In this document: in pieces, positions 21,530 through 33,613 of the stretch
How positions within the stretch are numbered: the stretch's first letter is position 1
How the letters are laid out: the number at the start of each line of letters is the position of its first letter
Source: Plutella xylostella
Taxonomy: Eukaryota > Arthropoda > Insecta > Lepidoptera > Plutellidae
DNA: 64,000 bases
Direction of reading: 5' to 3'
Assembly (NCBI RefSeq): GCF_932276165.1
Contig: NC_064001.1
Coordinates: forward strand, 3,789,501 to 3,853,500
The notes under the pieces: model-generated
Seen by the model: the letters and a program-made list of their open reading frames with translations, nothing else
Database searches by the model: none
Told to the model about the DNA's origin: nothing
Translations under genes and position numbers: made by a program

Positions 21530-24340
21530 ATCCTGTTTTTTTTCAGCGACACAGAATGCACAACTTTTGCAAGCTTGCAGATTAGATCGTTGCCCGTGTA
21601 CTACGGGCCTAACGTGTATTACAACACCCGCCTACACAGCGACTATTTTACACACAGGAACAGTAAAAACTTTATGGCTATGGCTGTCTGGAATGACATA
21701 ATGCACCATGCAAGTGCGGGGACGGTAATTCAATATCATCTTCAATTTATTTACGACCTTCATGTATGAAAAGCTAATGCTTTTAAAGCAATATTTCTAG
21801 TCGGGGTCACTTTAGCTTCAGAAAAACCATGTTTTGGAAAGCTGCTGACTACTTTATCTTATTGGAATAAAAACGTAACGATAGCTCTCGATCGTTTTTT
21901 GTCAAGCTAGAGTAACCCTTCGAATTTTTGAAACTGAAGTCTAAAGTACTAAATCGTTAGTAAACCGCTAAGAAGACATGATGAGAAATTAAGAATAGCA
22001 GTGGCTGTTACAGATAAACAAAAACTGCACAGAGATTAGCTATCTTTAAATACTTTTTATTAATAAACAAACGCATACGAACCGTACACGTGGCAAACGG
22101 CAAAACATTTCGACGTCTCCCGTTTTAATTCCCACGATGCCGATTGTGTGAAAACAATTTTAAATATAGAACTCTCAAAATGCGGTTGATTAGTTACAAT
22201 ATCCCGAAATAGATGCGGCAAAACACTCTCTAGTTTGTGGCTAAACTGTGCCGAGTTGCCGAATTCCTTTCAGCGGATGAAATAAACAATGGCATAATTA
22301 TTATAATATCAACGACGGAGTAACGTATTCTGAGGCACAAATATAATTTTAGAACTGTCAAAACCTAAATTCTTTGAAGAGAAATAACCCTTGGCTGTGG
22401 CGACATAAGAGAGACTTTTCTACAACAAAATATGCCATCAGAATCATCGCCAAACTTTATAATAGGAACATTTATCAATTAAAAGGGCTAATAACCGCAC
22501 TAGCTGTTTACGCGTGACTACTAATATCGTTCAAAGGACTACGATTGAAATTTTCTATTCTGTAGGTACCTAGTTTATGCTGGAAGTTCATATATTTCAA
22601 ATAACTAGCTACCGAATCATGTACCTACAAACGAAACCTACGTAGGTTCTGATAGCACTGTATTTATCTTTAATCAAACATTTTGATGATTGATAATTAG
22701 CTTATTTAAAATTGAACTGATTCTGTCTTAGATTAATAGTATACGAGATTCTGTATTTCTTATGGGGCAGTTTTAAGTGTTATAGGTAATAGTTATCAAA
22801 TATTTTAAATTATTCAGTAGATTTTTTTGTTCAATTCTATTTCAAACATTATAGTTATATTTATACTATCGTTACAGACAACTGTAGTTTTTTTTTGTAT
22901 TTATACCAAGTTTACCGTTTAATAGTTTACGCGACTTGTTTACAAAAGCCAGCTTATTCTCAGATACAATGCAGCGCCCCTAGTGGTCACTATGATCAAC
23001 TGACATGTTGGCAGATGAAAACGTAAACATTTCGGTTTGTGTAAATTATCAATACTTACATTAAGCACATAGCAGAAAGACCGACAAAACAGGAGACCTA
23101 CTATTTCCTAACGAAATACTTAGTTGAGACCTATCGGTATGTTTATAATATGCAATGTGTGAGATTAGAAACTTCGTGTAATTACACTCCTCCTCTCCTT
23201 ATACAATAAATCTGTGAATCGGCTGGTGGTAACTAATAGTCACCTATAAACTATTAGGTCAAATCCCTAAATAAAATTCAATTTCAGCATACTTTGCATG
23301 TTGTACCTAATATACACATAAAACAGTGAGATAGAGCCTAGCTATCTGACTAGGTACCTAAGTGACAAGTTAGTGTATTGATAAACCTATTAATACTGAA
23401 GAAGTAAGAACATGAAAATTTTATCAGATACTTTTTATCTGATCTAGCGTTTGAATAATACATTTTGTAGATTAAATCAAAAGTAACAAGTGATTTATTA
23501 TGAAATAATTTTGTACGAAAGTGAAAAAAAACTGTAACTCCTACAGAAAACGTAAATGGAAAAAACCCTTAGGAAATATATTATTAAATCGAAACTGCAA
23601 TTTCAACACTACCCCTAGAAAATTCCATATCATTATGCTACATGTATTTAACAGAATTAAAATACGGCACAGATGTTTATTTTGTAAAGACGCTTGCATG
23701 TTGCATGGAGGCAGCCGACCGACTGTGTGAATCATACCTGTCAAATGCATTGAATTGTGCAAAAAAGTGAAAGTACAAGCTGCCGCCAAAAGCATAGCAC
23801 AAAGAGACCAATTTACCTAACTGCCCAAGGACTCAATCTTGAATTAACAACCATTGACGTCTGGCCAATAATTGGTAGGTACTATTGGTAGGTAAGTAAG
23901 TACCTACAATATGTATTACCCTTTTCTGATTACTTATATCAAGGTGGCATTAAGAAGTTATGACCACAGATTTGTTTTGTTAATCGAATTAAGTATCTAT
24001 TTTATGATTTTGTTTTTAGTGAATTTAAAGCTCATTGTAAGGGACTAATTTTATAACTCCTACCTTTTCATGTGCATTGATAGAATAAGAAATACAACAG
24101 CTCATTCTAACACTAAATGGCCTTAAATTCTAATTCCATATTTTAAAAAATATACACACAGCTTTTTCTATTTGTACTCCTGCGTGGGGCAAGCAGGTGC
24201 ATTGTTTCACCAACAATTCACTATTGTTGTGACCACCAACTGACCAACTAACGTTATTATTTAAGATCAATAAACTGTTACCATAAGGAATAAATATTAT
24301 AAACAGTAGGTAATATGAATACTATTTTACATACTTTTTT
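21530..24340. other. Intergenic or 5' intron sequence, nothing recognised
   Basis: AT-rich, short open frames only. GCAGCGCCCCTAGTGGTCAC at about 22971-22990 is a CG-containing motif seen in dispersed repeats; class not determined. Confidence 0.4.
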
Positions 24341-24349
24341 CATTTTTCA

Positions 24350-24750
24350 TAAGTATTAGATTTCATTTTAATTTGATTTGTTTTAATTTTATTTTAGACA
24401 TTCTTAATAAGTAGATTTTTTATTTGTATATATTCTTAATTTATTTTTAATTTCATGTGTGATTCATTTAAGTAATTTAGGTTTGTAAATATATGTATAT
24501 TATAATTCTATTGTACATGGCTTTAAATATTGTATATTTTAGTTTTTATTTTAGTTTAGATTTTGCATGTTAACAATAATTTTATGTTTACGATAGTCTT
24601 TTTGAATGCTGTTGCACGCCTGTAATTGGTGCATAGATAGAATAATAATACCTTTAATTATGTCTTGATAATGTATGATCATATGTGCTGTTGGCGTGTC
24701 TATTTTTGTAAAATAAAAAATAAAATAAAAATAAAATACTTCACACACAT
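24350..24750 (+). repeat. Non-LTR 3' UTR-like stretch with TAAAA tail
   Basis: AT-rich sequence with GCACGCCTGTAATTGGTGCA, then TGCTGTTGGCGTGTCTATTT, ending in an AAATAAAAT-rich repeat at about 24708-24738. This resembles the 3' UTR and tail of a lepidopteran CR1/Zenon-type LINE (recollection). Confidence 0.45.
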
Positions 24751-24779
24751 TTTGACATAGTCAGCAACATTATAAGAAT

Positions 24780-26255
24780 GATTGTATGTCATATTAAATT
24801 ATTATACTGGACTTTTTCTAATGCACCCTTTATTAAATTTGAACAATACTATATTGGATTACAATTCAGTTTCTGAACGATTTTGTTTTGAAACTATAGA
24901 ACTACTGATGGAAATTAAATTTAACCATTGGCTAACAAATCAAACAGAAATGAAATTATATTATATCTTGGAAGGATCCACTGTTAGCCAGCTAACAGGT
25001 TAATAAGTTAATAACCATGTACACAAATAGGATACTAAAGCCTCTAAAGTGTAGAAGTTGGACAGAAGTATCACTACTGGCTTGCTACAATATGTGTTTA
25101 TAAAATTACTGAGCATGTCACCAATGTGAATAGAGAAATCAGTCAGCATTACCTGTGTTTGAAAAGGCTTCCTATTAGCAACTTAGGTAGTAAGTATAGC
25201 TCCACTAGCTAATCAGTATTACATCCCACTTACATTCTCCGTTTATGGAAGTTTCTATCCATTTATTGTTACACATATTTGTAAAACATTCTTCTGAAAC
25301 TTCATGTATGAATTCATGACCTTATGACAACAAAGCATAAGAGGCCCACTAGATTTAATTTATTTTAGTTTGTATGTGATTGCAAGTCTATTTTCTATGT
25401 GATATTATGTTCTGAATTAATTATGTTAGTAAATACTTTCAAATGCAAAGAAGTTGAGGAGTTTTATACTCATAATAAAAGAAAAATGTATAGCATGTTA
25501 AAATGCAAATATCCATGCCATGGCTAATGTCAGTAATCTCTTTTGAAAATACTGAGAAATGATAGATTGGTATGTATTAAATGTTGTTTAGAGAATAGTG
25601 TTTTAATAACATAAGCTGTACATGATTGAAAATGCAAGAGTGGTGATAAACTTAAGTTTTTATTAAGAGGTATTATCAGTAGAGTGAAGATAGATGCAAG
25701 ACATTCAATTATAATTATATTTATAAATAGTTGTACAGTAATTGTGTTTGTTATCAATAATGCCGTCCTGTAGCCCTCTTCACACCTCACTATAGATCTT
25801 TCCTGGCTTATGTTTTAAACAGCAATCATTAACTTATTATTTTGCTTTATAGGATGAGGAGTGAAAATAATCTGTTGCAGCAACTGCGAAATGAAAAATT
25901 ATCTAGGAAGCAGATATTTCTCATAACTAGGTACAAAGCTATTCTTTCTATACATTTGTAGATCTTAGACTACTCACTCATTATCATCACTAACTTAAGT
26001 TACCTATTAATTAGTTGCTTATGTTGAAAGGAAGACTATAATAGCCAATCTATACTGAAAGGGACCGGAAGTAGGGCAGTAAGTTTTTGGATATTACCTA
26101 GATACAGGGTTATTGGTGGACAAAATCAGTATAAATGTTGGAATCATCTGTGTTACATAAAGCTTTATTTTACATTGAATCCAGTATAGTTTGGATCACT
26201 ACTGGTGCAAAATGATGCAACAATTTCATCTATTTACCTGCAGTCATGAAATTTG
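24780..26255. other. Intergenic, nothing recognised
   Basis: AT-rich sequence with no coding exon, RNA gene or clear repeat that I can identify. Confidence 0.45.
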
Positions 26256-26272
26256 TTTACTTCCATCCATTG

Positions 26273-26697
26273 CCATCCTTGAGCGGTTTCAGACAAAAAC
26301 ATTGAGACGGATACTTGGGATACCATGGCATATAGCAAACAATCTCATGTATATGGACTTAAAGATACCTACAGTGGCAGAGGAAATAAAGAAAGCCAGC
26401 CTGACCTATCAGTCACGACTTTTCCATCACCCTAATGAGCTCGCATCAGCACTGCTAACAGATAATGCGCCGAAATTTACACGACTTAAGAAAAAGAACA
26501 TACTTGAACTGAAATTATAGTGGAACCTTCCCATGAATGGTAACAAAAAAGGAGGATGGAGGTCAATGCTGGGCCTCACTCTGCTACTACAACAACCCAA
26601 GGAGATACAAAGTAGAGAAAGAGATTGCTTATTATAGCCCACTGCTATAGATTGCAATGATGCAAACAAATGAAAAGTGAAAAAAAAAAAAAAAAAA
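26273..26697 (+). mobile_element. 5'-truncated Jockey-type LINE with poly(A) and target duplication
   Basis: Frame from 26273 to 26520 encodes ILERFQTKTLRRILGIPWHI, then DLKIPTVAEEIKK, SRLFHHPNELA and a C-terminal KLKRFK-like stretch, typical of the extreme C-terminus of Jockey-clade pol. The 3' UTR ends in a run of about 19 A (to 26698). A 14-bp target duplication ACTTCCATCCATTG is at 26259-26272 and 26698-26711. Confidence 0.9.
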
Positions 26698-26714
26698 ACT
26701 TCCATCCATTGAGC

Positions 26715-27690
26715 AAACAAGCAATAACATCAAAAGTATATGACCCTTGTTATAGCCATTAAAAACTGTAATGTAGTGCAAAGTATACATACAGGTATAG
26801 CAAAGATGTTCAACAGAAGTATTTACACGGCATCATGAGGGTGAGCAACAAAGATGTCATATTTCATGGTACACATCCCGTCACATAAGAAGATCACTGA
26901 GAAACAGTAATGGGGATGTGTTTGCATGGGTGCAGTTGTGACTAAAATTGCTGGCCTATTCTTTTAAACATTAGGTATGTTAAATGTAATAATTATTGTA
27001 GAATGTAAAAAGGTACATTTTGGAAGCTATTCTGTAGAATATGTAGTTACATACATGCATAGGCACCGTATCTTTTTATGTACTGCAATGTGTACATCAC
27101 AGTGCTTTCACAATAAATAAGCCAACAATGAAGTGAAGATCCCAAGATTGTAAACAAACAAATGCAGCGATTCAGTTTGGATAGTAACCTTGCAAAAAAC
27201 TAGATAAGTAGGAACTTGGCAGACTGAAAGCAGTTCAGTGTAAAACTACAATATCATTTAACTGGTTGAAACCTGTGAAAGCCGACACAATTCAAAATCT
27301 ATTCTGTCTTGCCCATGGAAGCAAAGCTGAGTTATAAATGAATAAATTTTTCTTATGATATCTTCAATGGGTTGCATATGAGCCTCCTCACCACCTAATT
27401 TACCGAAATTGGCAGGTTTATTGTTAGATTGCAGTGGTATTGGGAATATAAAGAGGTTGGTGGGTCATAATGGGCAGAGAGGAATAGGGAGTCACTAATA
27501 CACTAGCAGAAAACTAGTAAAACTAGTCTAATAACTTCATGTTCTACTGCGGAGGACAACACAGGGCAGAACACAGCATTGGGTGTCTGTGTACAACTTC
27601 TTAGTCTACCATAATCATTACACATCAATTTCAGATGAACCCTTACCTAGAATTTCGTTTTTCTTCAGTCGCTTTGTCCTTATTGCCTTT
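26715..27690. other. Intergenic, nothing recognised
   Basis: AT-rich sequence with no recognisable gene or repeat boundary. Confidence 0.45.
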
Positions 27691-27694
27691 TGTA

Positions 27695-28020
27695 TTCATA
27701 ATACTAGGTGAGCGGTGCAGGCTCTAGGCCCCACGCGTGTGTCACTCGAGGAGCCCCGCGTCACGCGCGCCAGCCCATGTCACCACGGCACGCGGCTCCA
27801 GACCAGGGCACCGGACACACTCTCCATACCACTGTTTCACACTACGCACTGCACCAACACTTTCACCCTTTTAATTTTACGTTTTTTTTGACGCTGCACC
27901 ACGTTCCAATAGTTTTACAACTTCACTGTGTTTGAATTTATCTCAAAATCATTTTTGTTTCACTGCAAACCGAAACACTGAGGCGATGTCGGCGACGGTT
28001 GTGGCGGAACACCTACCAGG
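27695..28020. promoter_or_regulatory. CpG-containing GC-rich island, possible promoter
   Basis: Stands out as GC- and CpG-rich between AT-rich flanks (CCCCGCGTCACGCGCGCCAG and similar, 27740-27800; a second CG-rich patch at 27980-28020). It lies between the minus-strand kinase gene and the plus-strand CRAL-TRIO gene. It could therefore be the start region of either, or a shared promoter. No TATA box or transcript boundary is visible; this is inference. Confidence 0.3.
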
Positions 28021-28029
28021 GGAACAGAA

Positions 28030-29340
28030 GATGCAGGGGTTGTTTAATGATGTTACGATTTAATAGAGTAAAGTGGATTAGAGAGGAATAGAGGTCGCCG
28101 TGCCAATGTTATGCTCATTGAAGAGTAACAACAAGCTATGTGGGTGTTTCTACTAACACTTTTACTTGAGCAGATGTGTTTTCGTAGAGCCAGTAATAAA
28201 TGGAAATCAACCACTTACGAACACGAAGAATAGTTATTGCAGTTTCCTAGGTGTAAAGGAATTACAAATAGTTATTCTAATAATGACAGATCGCCAATAA
28301 AGTGGGAAGTCCGTGTATTATAGGTCGGGCTAAAATGGTTTTGAAATACAGGAACTTTATTGCACGGGGCTTGTACAGTAGAATATCAAAAAATATGAAA
28401 ACAACCAAACGGATTTGTAAATTAGGTTTTCCTATGATTAGTCACAACGACGTCGCCGAAACATCAAGTGGACATTTGTCCTGATAAAAAAGTTTAGGTT
28501 TTGTAATGGCCACCAATGAAACACTCTACACTTTACCGAGTTGAGATTTTGTACAACTAATTGTACTATTTAAAACTTTAATATTAAAGTAATACAGCAC
28601 AAGAATACGATACATTACCGATACGGATAAATTATATTTTATAAAATTACTAAAACTCAAAGAAATCACTGATCGCCATTCGGCGCATGCGCAAACTTGC
28701 AGAGCTAGTGTTGCCATAAGAAAAAAACATTATTACGAAAAGTAGAATATTTTGTATGAAAAAGAATATGGGTCAATGACTCCTTTCTAACCTACCTCAT
28801 TTAAACCATAGACAAAAAATATCTATAGAATTTATAAAAACATTGAAATGTCCAAGTTGTCCAACCAAAATCTAAATGAAAAAGAAAATATACAATAATA
28901 ACTTTATCGATCAATAGTACGTTTTATATGGAAAAAATATGGAAAATTATTAGTGAATAATACATAATATCGAATAACAGGTCCTTCACTTTTTTTTCAA
29001 GTAAGAATTTAACACTTAGGTAATCTAGATATAAGATTTTGTTGCTAGTCGCACTTAGATTACGACTTGAATCTACAAATTCAAACCGCTAATGACCTGT
29101 AGGTACCACCTAACGTTACGTAGAGCCTATAAAGGGTTGAATTTAATCAGTGAATTCGCGTAGCAAAGGCCTTTTAGCACTTGCTCTCAAACATTTCACA
29201 CCACCGTTGGGCACGTTATTTGGGATATGAGTGCATATAGGTATAATAGGTACCTCACGGTTTATACTACTTTCCTAGGTTAAGCCAAGCTTTGATAAAA
29301 TGTATTGGTTGAACATTTACCCACTACCCCTTTTTGCGAG
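28030..29340. other. Intergenic, nothing recognised
   Basis: AT-rich, short open frames only, no repeat boundaries identified. Confidence 0.45.
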
Positions 29341-29349
29341 TTGTTCTCA

Positions 29350-29460
29350 GTACGTCGATTCCCATGATGTCGAAGCGATGTTCTCCCTAAGCCCACGATA
29401 TCAATTTCCCACCACGTCGAACTTCCATTACGTCGAATTCCCGCCACGTCGACTCAATTT
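29350..29460. repeat. Degenerate 17-18 bp minisatellite (CCC.CCACGTCGAA)
   Basis: Units such as TACGTCGATTCCCATGATG, TTTCCCACCACGTCGAACTT, CCATTACGTCGAATTCCCGC and CACGTCGACTC follow one another with a period near 17-18 bp. Non-coding. Confidence 0.65.
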
Positions 29461-29540
29461 GATTATTGTATACAGTCAAGTAAGAAAGTGTTTAAATTAA
29501 AAAAAATTTTTTACTCAGTCAGCTATCGATAGATATAATA

Positions 29541-30195
29541 CCTCGTTTACATTCAGCCGAAGTGAGCAGGGAAGTGGGCAGGGAAGGCGGCAGGGAAGTG
29601 GGCAGGGCAGTGTGTAAACGCGATACTTCTCATGCCGCTGCCATTGCCACTCGCGCTGCCCGGCGCTCCCCTAAATGGCGGTTTTTTGTGCGGAAGTCAA
29701 AGGACCGGCAGCGCGAGCGGCAGTGCGTGTTTACATTCAGCTCCGACGCTCAGTACTCGCCGAGCGCCTGGAGGAGGTTCACTTGTACTTAAGTTGATTG
29801 TCTAATAAATTTCGGGGTTTTAACATTTTTTATCAAGAGCTAATTTCTTACGTACTATGGGTACATTCGAGTAACGCATGTGTCTTTTGTTTCTACTACG
29901 GATAGTGATCGTTTAGGTAATTGCAACGACTGAACCGATTTTAATGCATCAGATAATGTTGTGTCGCTCCTTAGTGGTCGTTTCATTTTTCTGCCTATTC
30001 ATTTTTTCTCCCTATATAAAATGAGACCGCGGCCGATGTAATTATTTCGACGTCTGCCATTGCCGACACTTGAAAGCGAAGTGAGTGGTAGGGCAGTATG
30101 TAAACACACACTCCTCTCGATCCTGCTGCAGCAATATTTAGGGAATTATTGCCGGCAGCGCGAGGGGCAGCGGCAGGGGCTGAATGTAAATGGGG
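29541..30195. repeat. Inverted-end element with GC-rich subterminal repeats
   Basis: Left end CCTCGTTTACATTCAGCC (29541-29558) and right end GGCTGAATGTAAATGGGG (30178-30195) are inverted. Each end is followed by AGTG.GCAGGG repeats and (A/G)TGTAAACNC motifs, and TTTACATTCAGC recurs internally at about 29732. No transposase frame. Target duplication not clear. Confidence 0.6.
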
Positions 30196-30199
30196 TATA

Positions 30200-32255
30200 A
30201 GAGTTATGGAAACGGGCAATAAGTGCCGATTATCGACCGACCCGACTGTCAGATGTTTTCAAGCTTGCCGAAGGGTTTACAACGTTTACTAATGGCTAAT
30301 TATTCGAAAGTATTTGTAACGTTTATAATTATTTTTCGTTTATGCACGGTATATCCAAAATTTTGCGAGAGTATGGAGAAGCCTAATGTATTTGTCAAAT
30401 TGTAGTAGTTTTTTATACAAAACAATGGCAACATTTTTAAAAACTGTTTCTTGTTTTTTTAGGCTAAAATGCGATGGAGTTACACCCTCAAATCCAACAC
30501 AACAAAATCAAAATCAAACATAAACATACTAAAATATATAGATAAGCACAACCATATCGAAATGTGTAGGTATAATAATTTCGGGATCTGCAAATGCAAA
30601 CTTTTATAATACTTGTAAATGTAAACGAATAAGTACTCAACTACTTCAATGTTTGAACTCGTTAAAAATTAACCCATGTCTTTGAAACCGTAGATAGCCT
30701 GTAAAATCACAACTTTAAGGGTGCAACCGTGGTGCACCATGACTACTCACATACCACCTATGTTTAAACTAGCAACTGGGTAGGTACAGGTTTTAACATC
30801 CGAACAAGTCTGACAGCTTGGATAGTTTTTGCCCTTGACAATAACGGGTTATTACGGGTTACATTCTCCAGAAACAGCTGTTGCACTCACCATGGCCAGC
30901 TTTATTCGACGAACCCTGTAGTTACTGGCGGGAATTCTCTGATATTGCATAAATTAGCTTTCGACTGCACTTACTTAGGTACTAATTTTAGATGTTATGT
31001 AAATAACAGATATAGTATTAGTTACATGCAAATAGGTTGTCCTAACGTGTCCTAACTAAAAACCTACTTGGTCCATCTCCTTACCTACCGGATGTGGGGT
31101 TTTCGGAAACCGGAAGTGGATGTTAAGTGTAATAATGACAGTACTTACATGGTTTGAACATCAAAATACTACCGTAATTTAAACGGAATCTAAATCTAAT
31201 CTATCTAAATCTATTTGGTAAAATTACTTACAATTTAGTATAGTACTTAACTATTTAGTTATTTATTTCATGGTAAGTAAGTATACAAAAAACTACGCGA
31301 TCTATGTAAGTATCTTAAACATAGCTAAGATAGGGAAACATCAAGATTAACATTTAAACATGTCTCTTGTAGGATGATTCAAAAGTGGTGTGTAGTTGTT
31401 TCACCTAACTAACGCACTAAGCGAGCAGTACCTAGGTATATTATAATAGGTATCCGAAATGACTAGTTTCATTCAGTATCGTCAGACCATTCTATTCTAG
31501 CACTTATAGCCGAAACATTGAAACCTAGATTTCAATGTAGGTGTAGTTCAATAAACCTTGCTCTTGTTTGCAGAACGATGAGTTTCCGAGCGCTCCAGCC
31601 AGTCACTTCAAAAACTCAGTAACATAGCGTTTGCGCGGCAACACAGACGTGGATTGCGTTGAAAAAAACAAACAAGTGACAGTAAAAACAAAAGAAAATT
31701 CCTCGATGACTTTATGGTATGTATTTTCAGCCATAAAGATTTTATAATCTTCGTTTTCTTGTGGAAATTGCATGTTTTCCGGTGCAGCAGTGAAATCTTT
31801 AGATTTTGATAATGAAAAATATTATGTTCAACCTCCGAATACGACCGTAAACAAACCTGTTTAGCTGTGTGCTTAGAAACTTGCTCTACCAATAGTCCCC
31901 ACAGTTCTTTGTCTTCATAAATGATATACTTACTAATCTTACTGCATTAGGCAGTTACCTACCTAAGTATAGGTACTTACCTACTTCACTAATTAACCTG
32001 CCAGAAATAAGTCAAACATTCCAATTCCGTGTTTATTGCAAATTACTTTACATAAATAAGAGAAGAGACTGTAACAGTAGCTAACATGACTATAGTCAAT
32101 CATTTTATTATCATATCAACATCAACAAATACTTACCTATCTATTGTAACAAACATAAACATCTTATGCTTACCGGTACCTACCAACTTCCTCAGTTGAA
32201 ATTTCTTAATAAATCTGAAAATGTACAATCGCACATAATTTATTAAGTATCTCTG
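30200..32255. other. Intergenic, nothing recognised
   Basis: AT-rich. Many TACCTA-like short motifs but no gene, RNA or bounded repeat identified. Confidence 0.45.
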
Positions 32256-32261
32256 GATGAA

Positions 32262-32350
32262 TCGATTAGTGGAGGGAGAGCGGTTGGCTCACTGCCTATA
32301 AAACCAAAGAGGTCACGGGTTCGATTGCCGGGACATAATAGGTATATTAT
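32262..32350 (+). repeat. tRNA-derived SINE fragment
   Basis: Degenerate A-box region (GAGAGCGGTTGGCTCACTGCC) followed by a B box GGTTCGATTGCCGGG at 32320-32334. The cloverleaf is too diverged for a tRNA gene; followed by AT-rich SINE-like body. Confidence 0.55.
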
Positions 32351-32882
32351 TTACGCTCGGGTCTTGGTTATCCCAAAAAAGTAATGTCAAGAGGCTTTCA
32401 AACGTTATTAAACACCTGTTAAACGTGGCATATATATTTTTTTGTATCTGTAGTCTTTAGCTATGACATGAATTTTGTATTTGGGTGGCATTATGACATT
32501 TCCTGATTTGCTGTGGTACCTACCTAGGTAGTTAATTACCATCTAATGCTATAGGTGAACTATTACGAACTCGAGCTAATCAGTACCTAATCATCTTGTA
32601 ATCCAGTAAATAGTGGCCTAGGTAATCTAACAACCTAGGTATGAGTAATGCAGGTGACAATCTAATCGCCATAAGATAATTGCATACCTATACGGAACGA
32701 TGTAGGTACTTTACGTATGTTCATCGTATTACCAGCTGTAATTGAAACCATCACTTCACTATTTACCTATAAATATACAATATAATATATTACTTATAGG
32801 TAAATGACTAACGTCACAAATAACTCTGCACATATAGTATATGGCATTGTCAGCGGTGTGTAACAAATAAATTATCTTAGGC

Positions 32883-33002
32883 GGGTAGCCGGTAGTGGTT
32901 GGATGAGGAAGGCCAAGGACCGAGTGTTGTGGCGCTCCTTGGGAGAGGCCTATGTCCAGCAGTGGATGATTATAGGCTGATGATGATGATGATGATGATG
33001 TG
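32883..33002 (+). repeat. LINE 3' end with TGA microsatellite tail
   Basis: Encodes the last residues of a LINE frame (SGWMRKAKDRVLWRSLGEAY, then VQQWMIIG and stop) and ends in (TGA)n at 32978-33001. The same family recurs at 18452, 54977 and probably 62472. 5'-truncated. Confidence 0.75.
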
Positions 33003-33334
33003 TTTTAAAAAAGGCCTGTTTTGATAAAGCATAAGGATGTTGCAAAATTCATCCATTGTATCTTTCCAGTACACAGCTAAAGCCATTGTCTTTTGGTGAT
33101 TACTTCGTGTTGAAACTATGTAACTTCACATTGTCTTTAAATACGTAAATAGTTCATAAAGGTACCATACCATCCCAGATCCCACCCATCAAAATTTTTA
33201 AAATTATGAACCAGCGGTATATCCAGTGTAAAACTTACCTAATAACATTTTCTGAACAATCCTCTGATCAATGATCATCATGCACAGAGGACAGTAGAGA
33301 TCATGAAGGCATGAGTAATCTTTTACTTCCAAAG

Positions 33335-33478
33335 GTTATCTGGTGCAGATTGCTTTAAGCAACAAGGCTGCCTTTTTGTACTGTTTTCTTTTTAGTTAAT
33401 TGTTTGTTCATATAGTCAATTGTTGTTTTTTGTATTCCCTTTTGGTGGGAATAAAGAGTATTGTATTGTATTGTATGC
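33335..33478 (+). repeat. Non-LTR 3' UTR-like repeat abutting CRAL-TRIO exon 1
   Basis: GATTGCTTTAAGCAACAAGG followed by CTGCCTTTTTGTACTG, ending GGGAATAAAGAGTATTGTAT with a TTGTA tail. Familiar lepidopteran LINE 3' end (recollection). It ends only about 35 bp before the exon 1 acceptor. Confidence 0.5.
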
Positions 33479-33519
33479 ATTATGTTGTTGATATAATTTC
33501 CTCTCCTTGTAGATAAACA

Positions 33520-33613
33520 ATGTCGGAAGCACGAGACCCCGAGGAAGTGCAGAGGCAGCTGGCGGAGCTGAAGCAGTGGGTCGCCGGCCAGCCACAGCTA
33601 CCCAATGATTTAG
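33520..33613 (+). CDS. CRAL-TRIO gene 1 coding exon 1
   Basis: 94 nt from ATG, donor TTAG|GTAATA, phase 1. Encodes MSEARDPEEVQRQLAELKQW and on to LPNDLG. The ATG is 8 nt after a TTGTAG acceptor, so the exon probably begins at 33513. Confidence 0.9.

Noticed and set aside
32978..33001. TGA repeats as an independent microsatellite
   Set aside because: They are the 3' tail of the adjoining LINE fragment.
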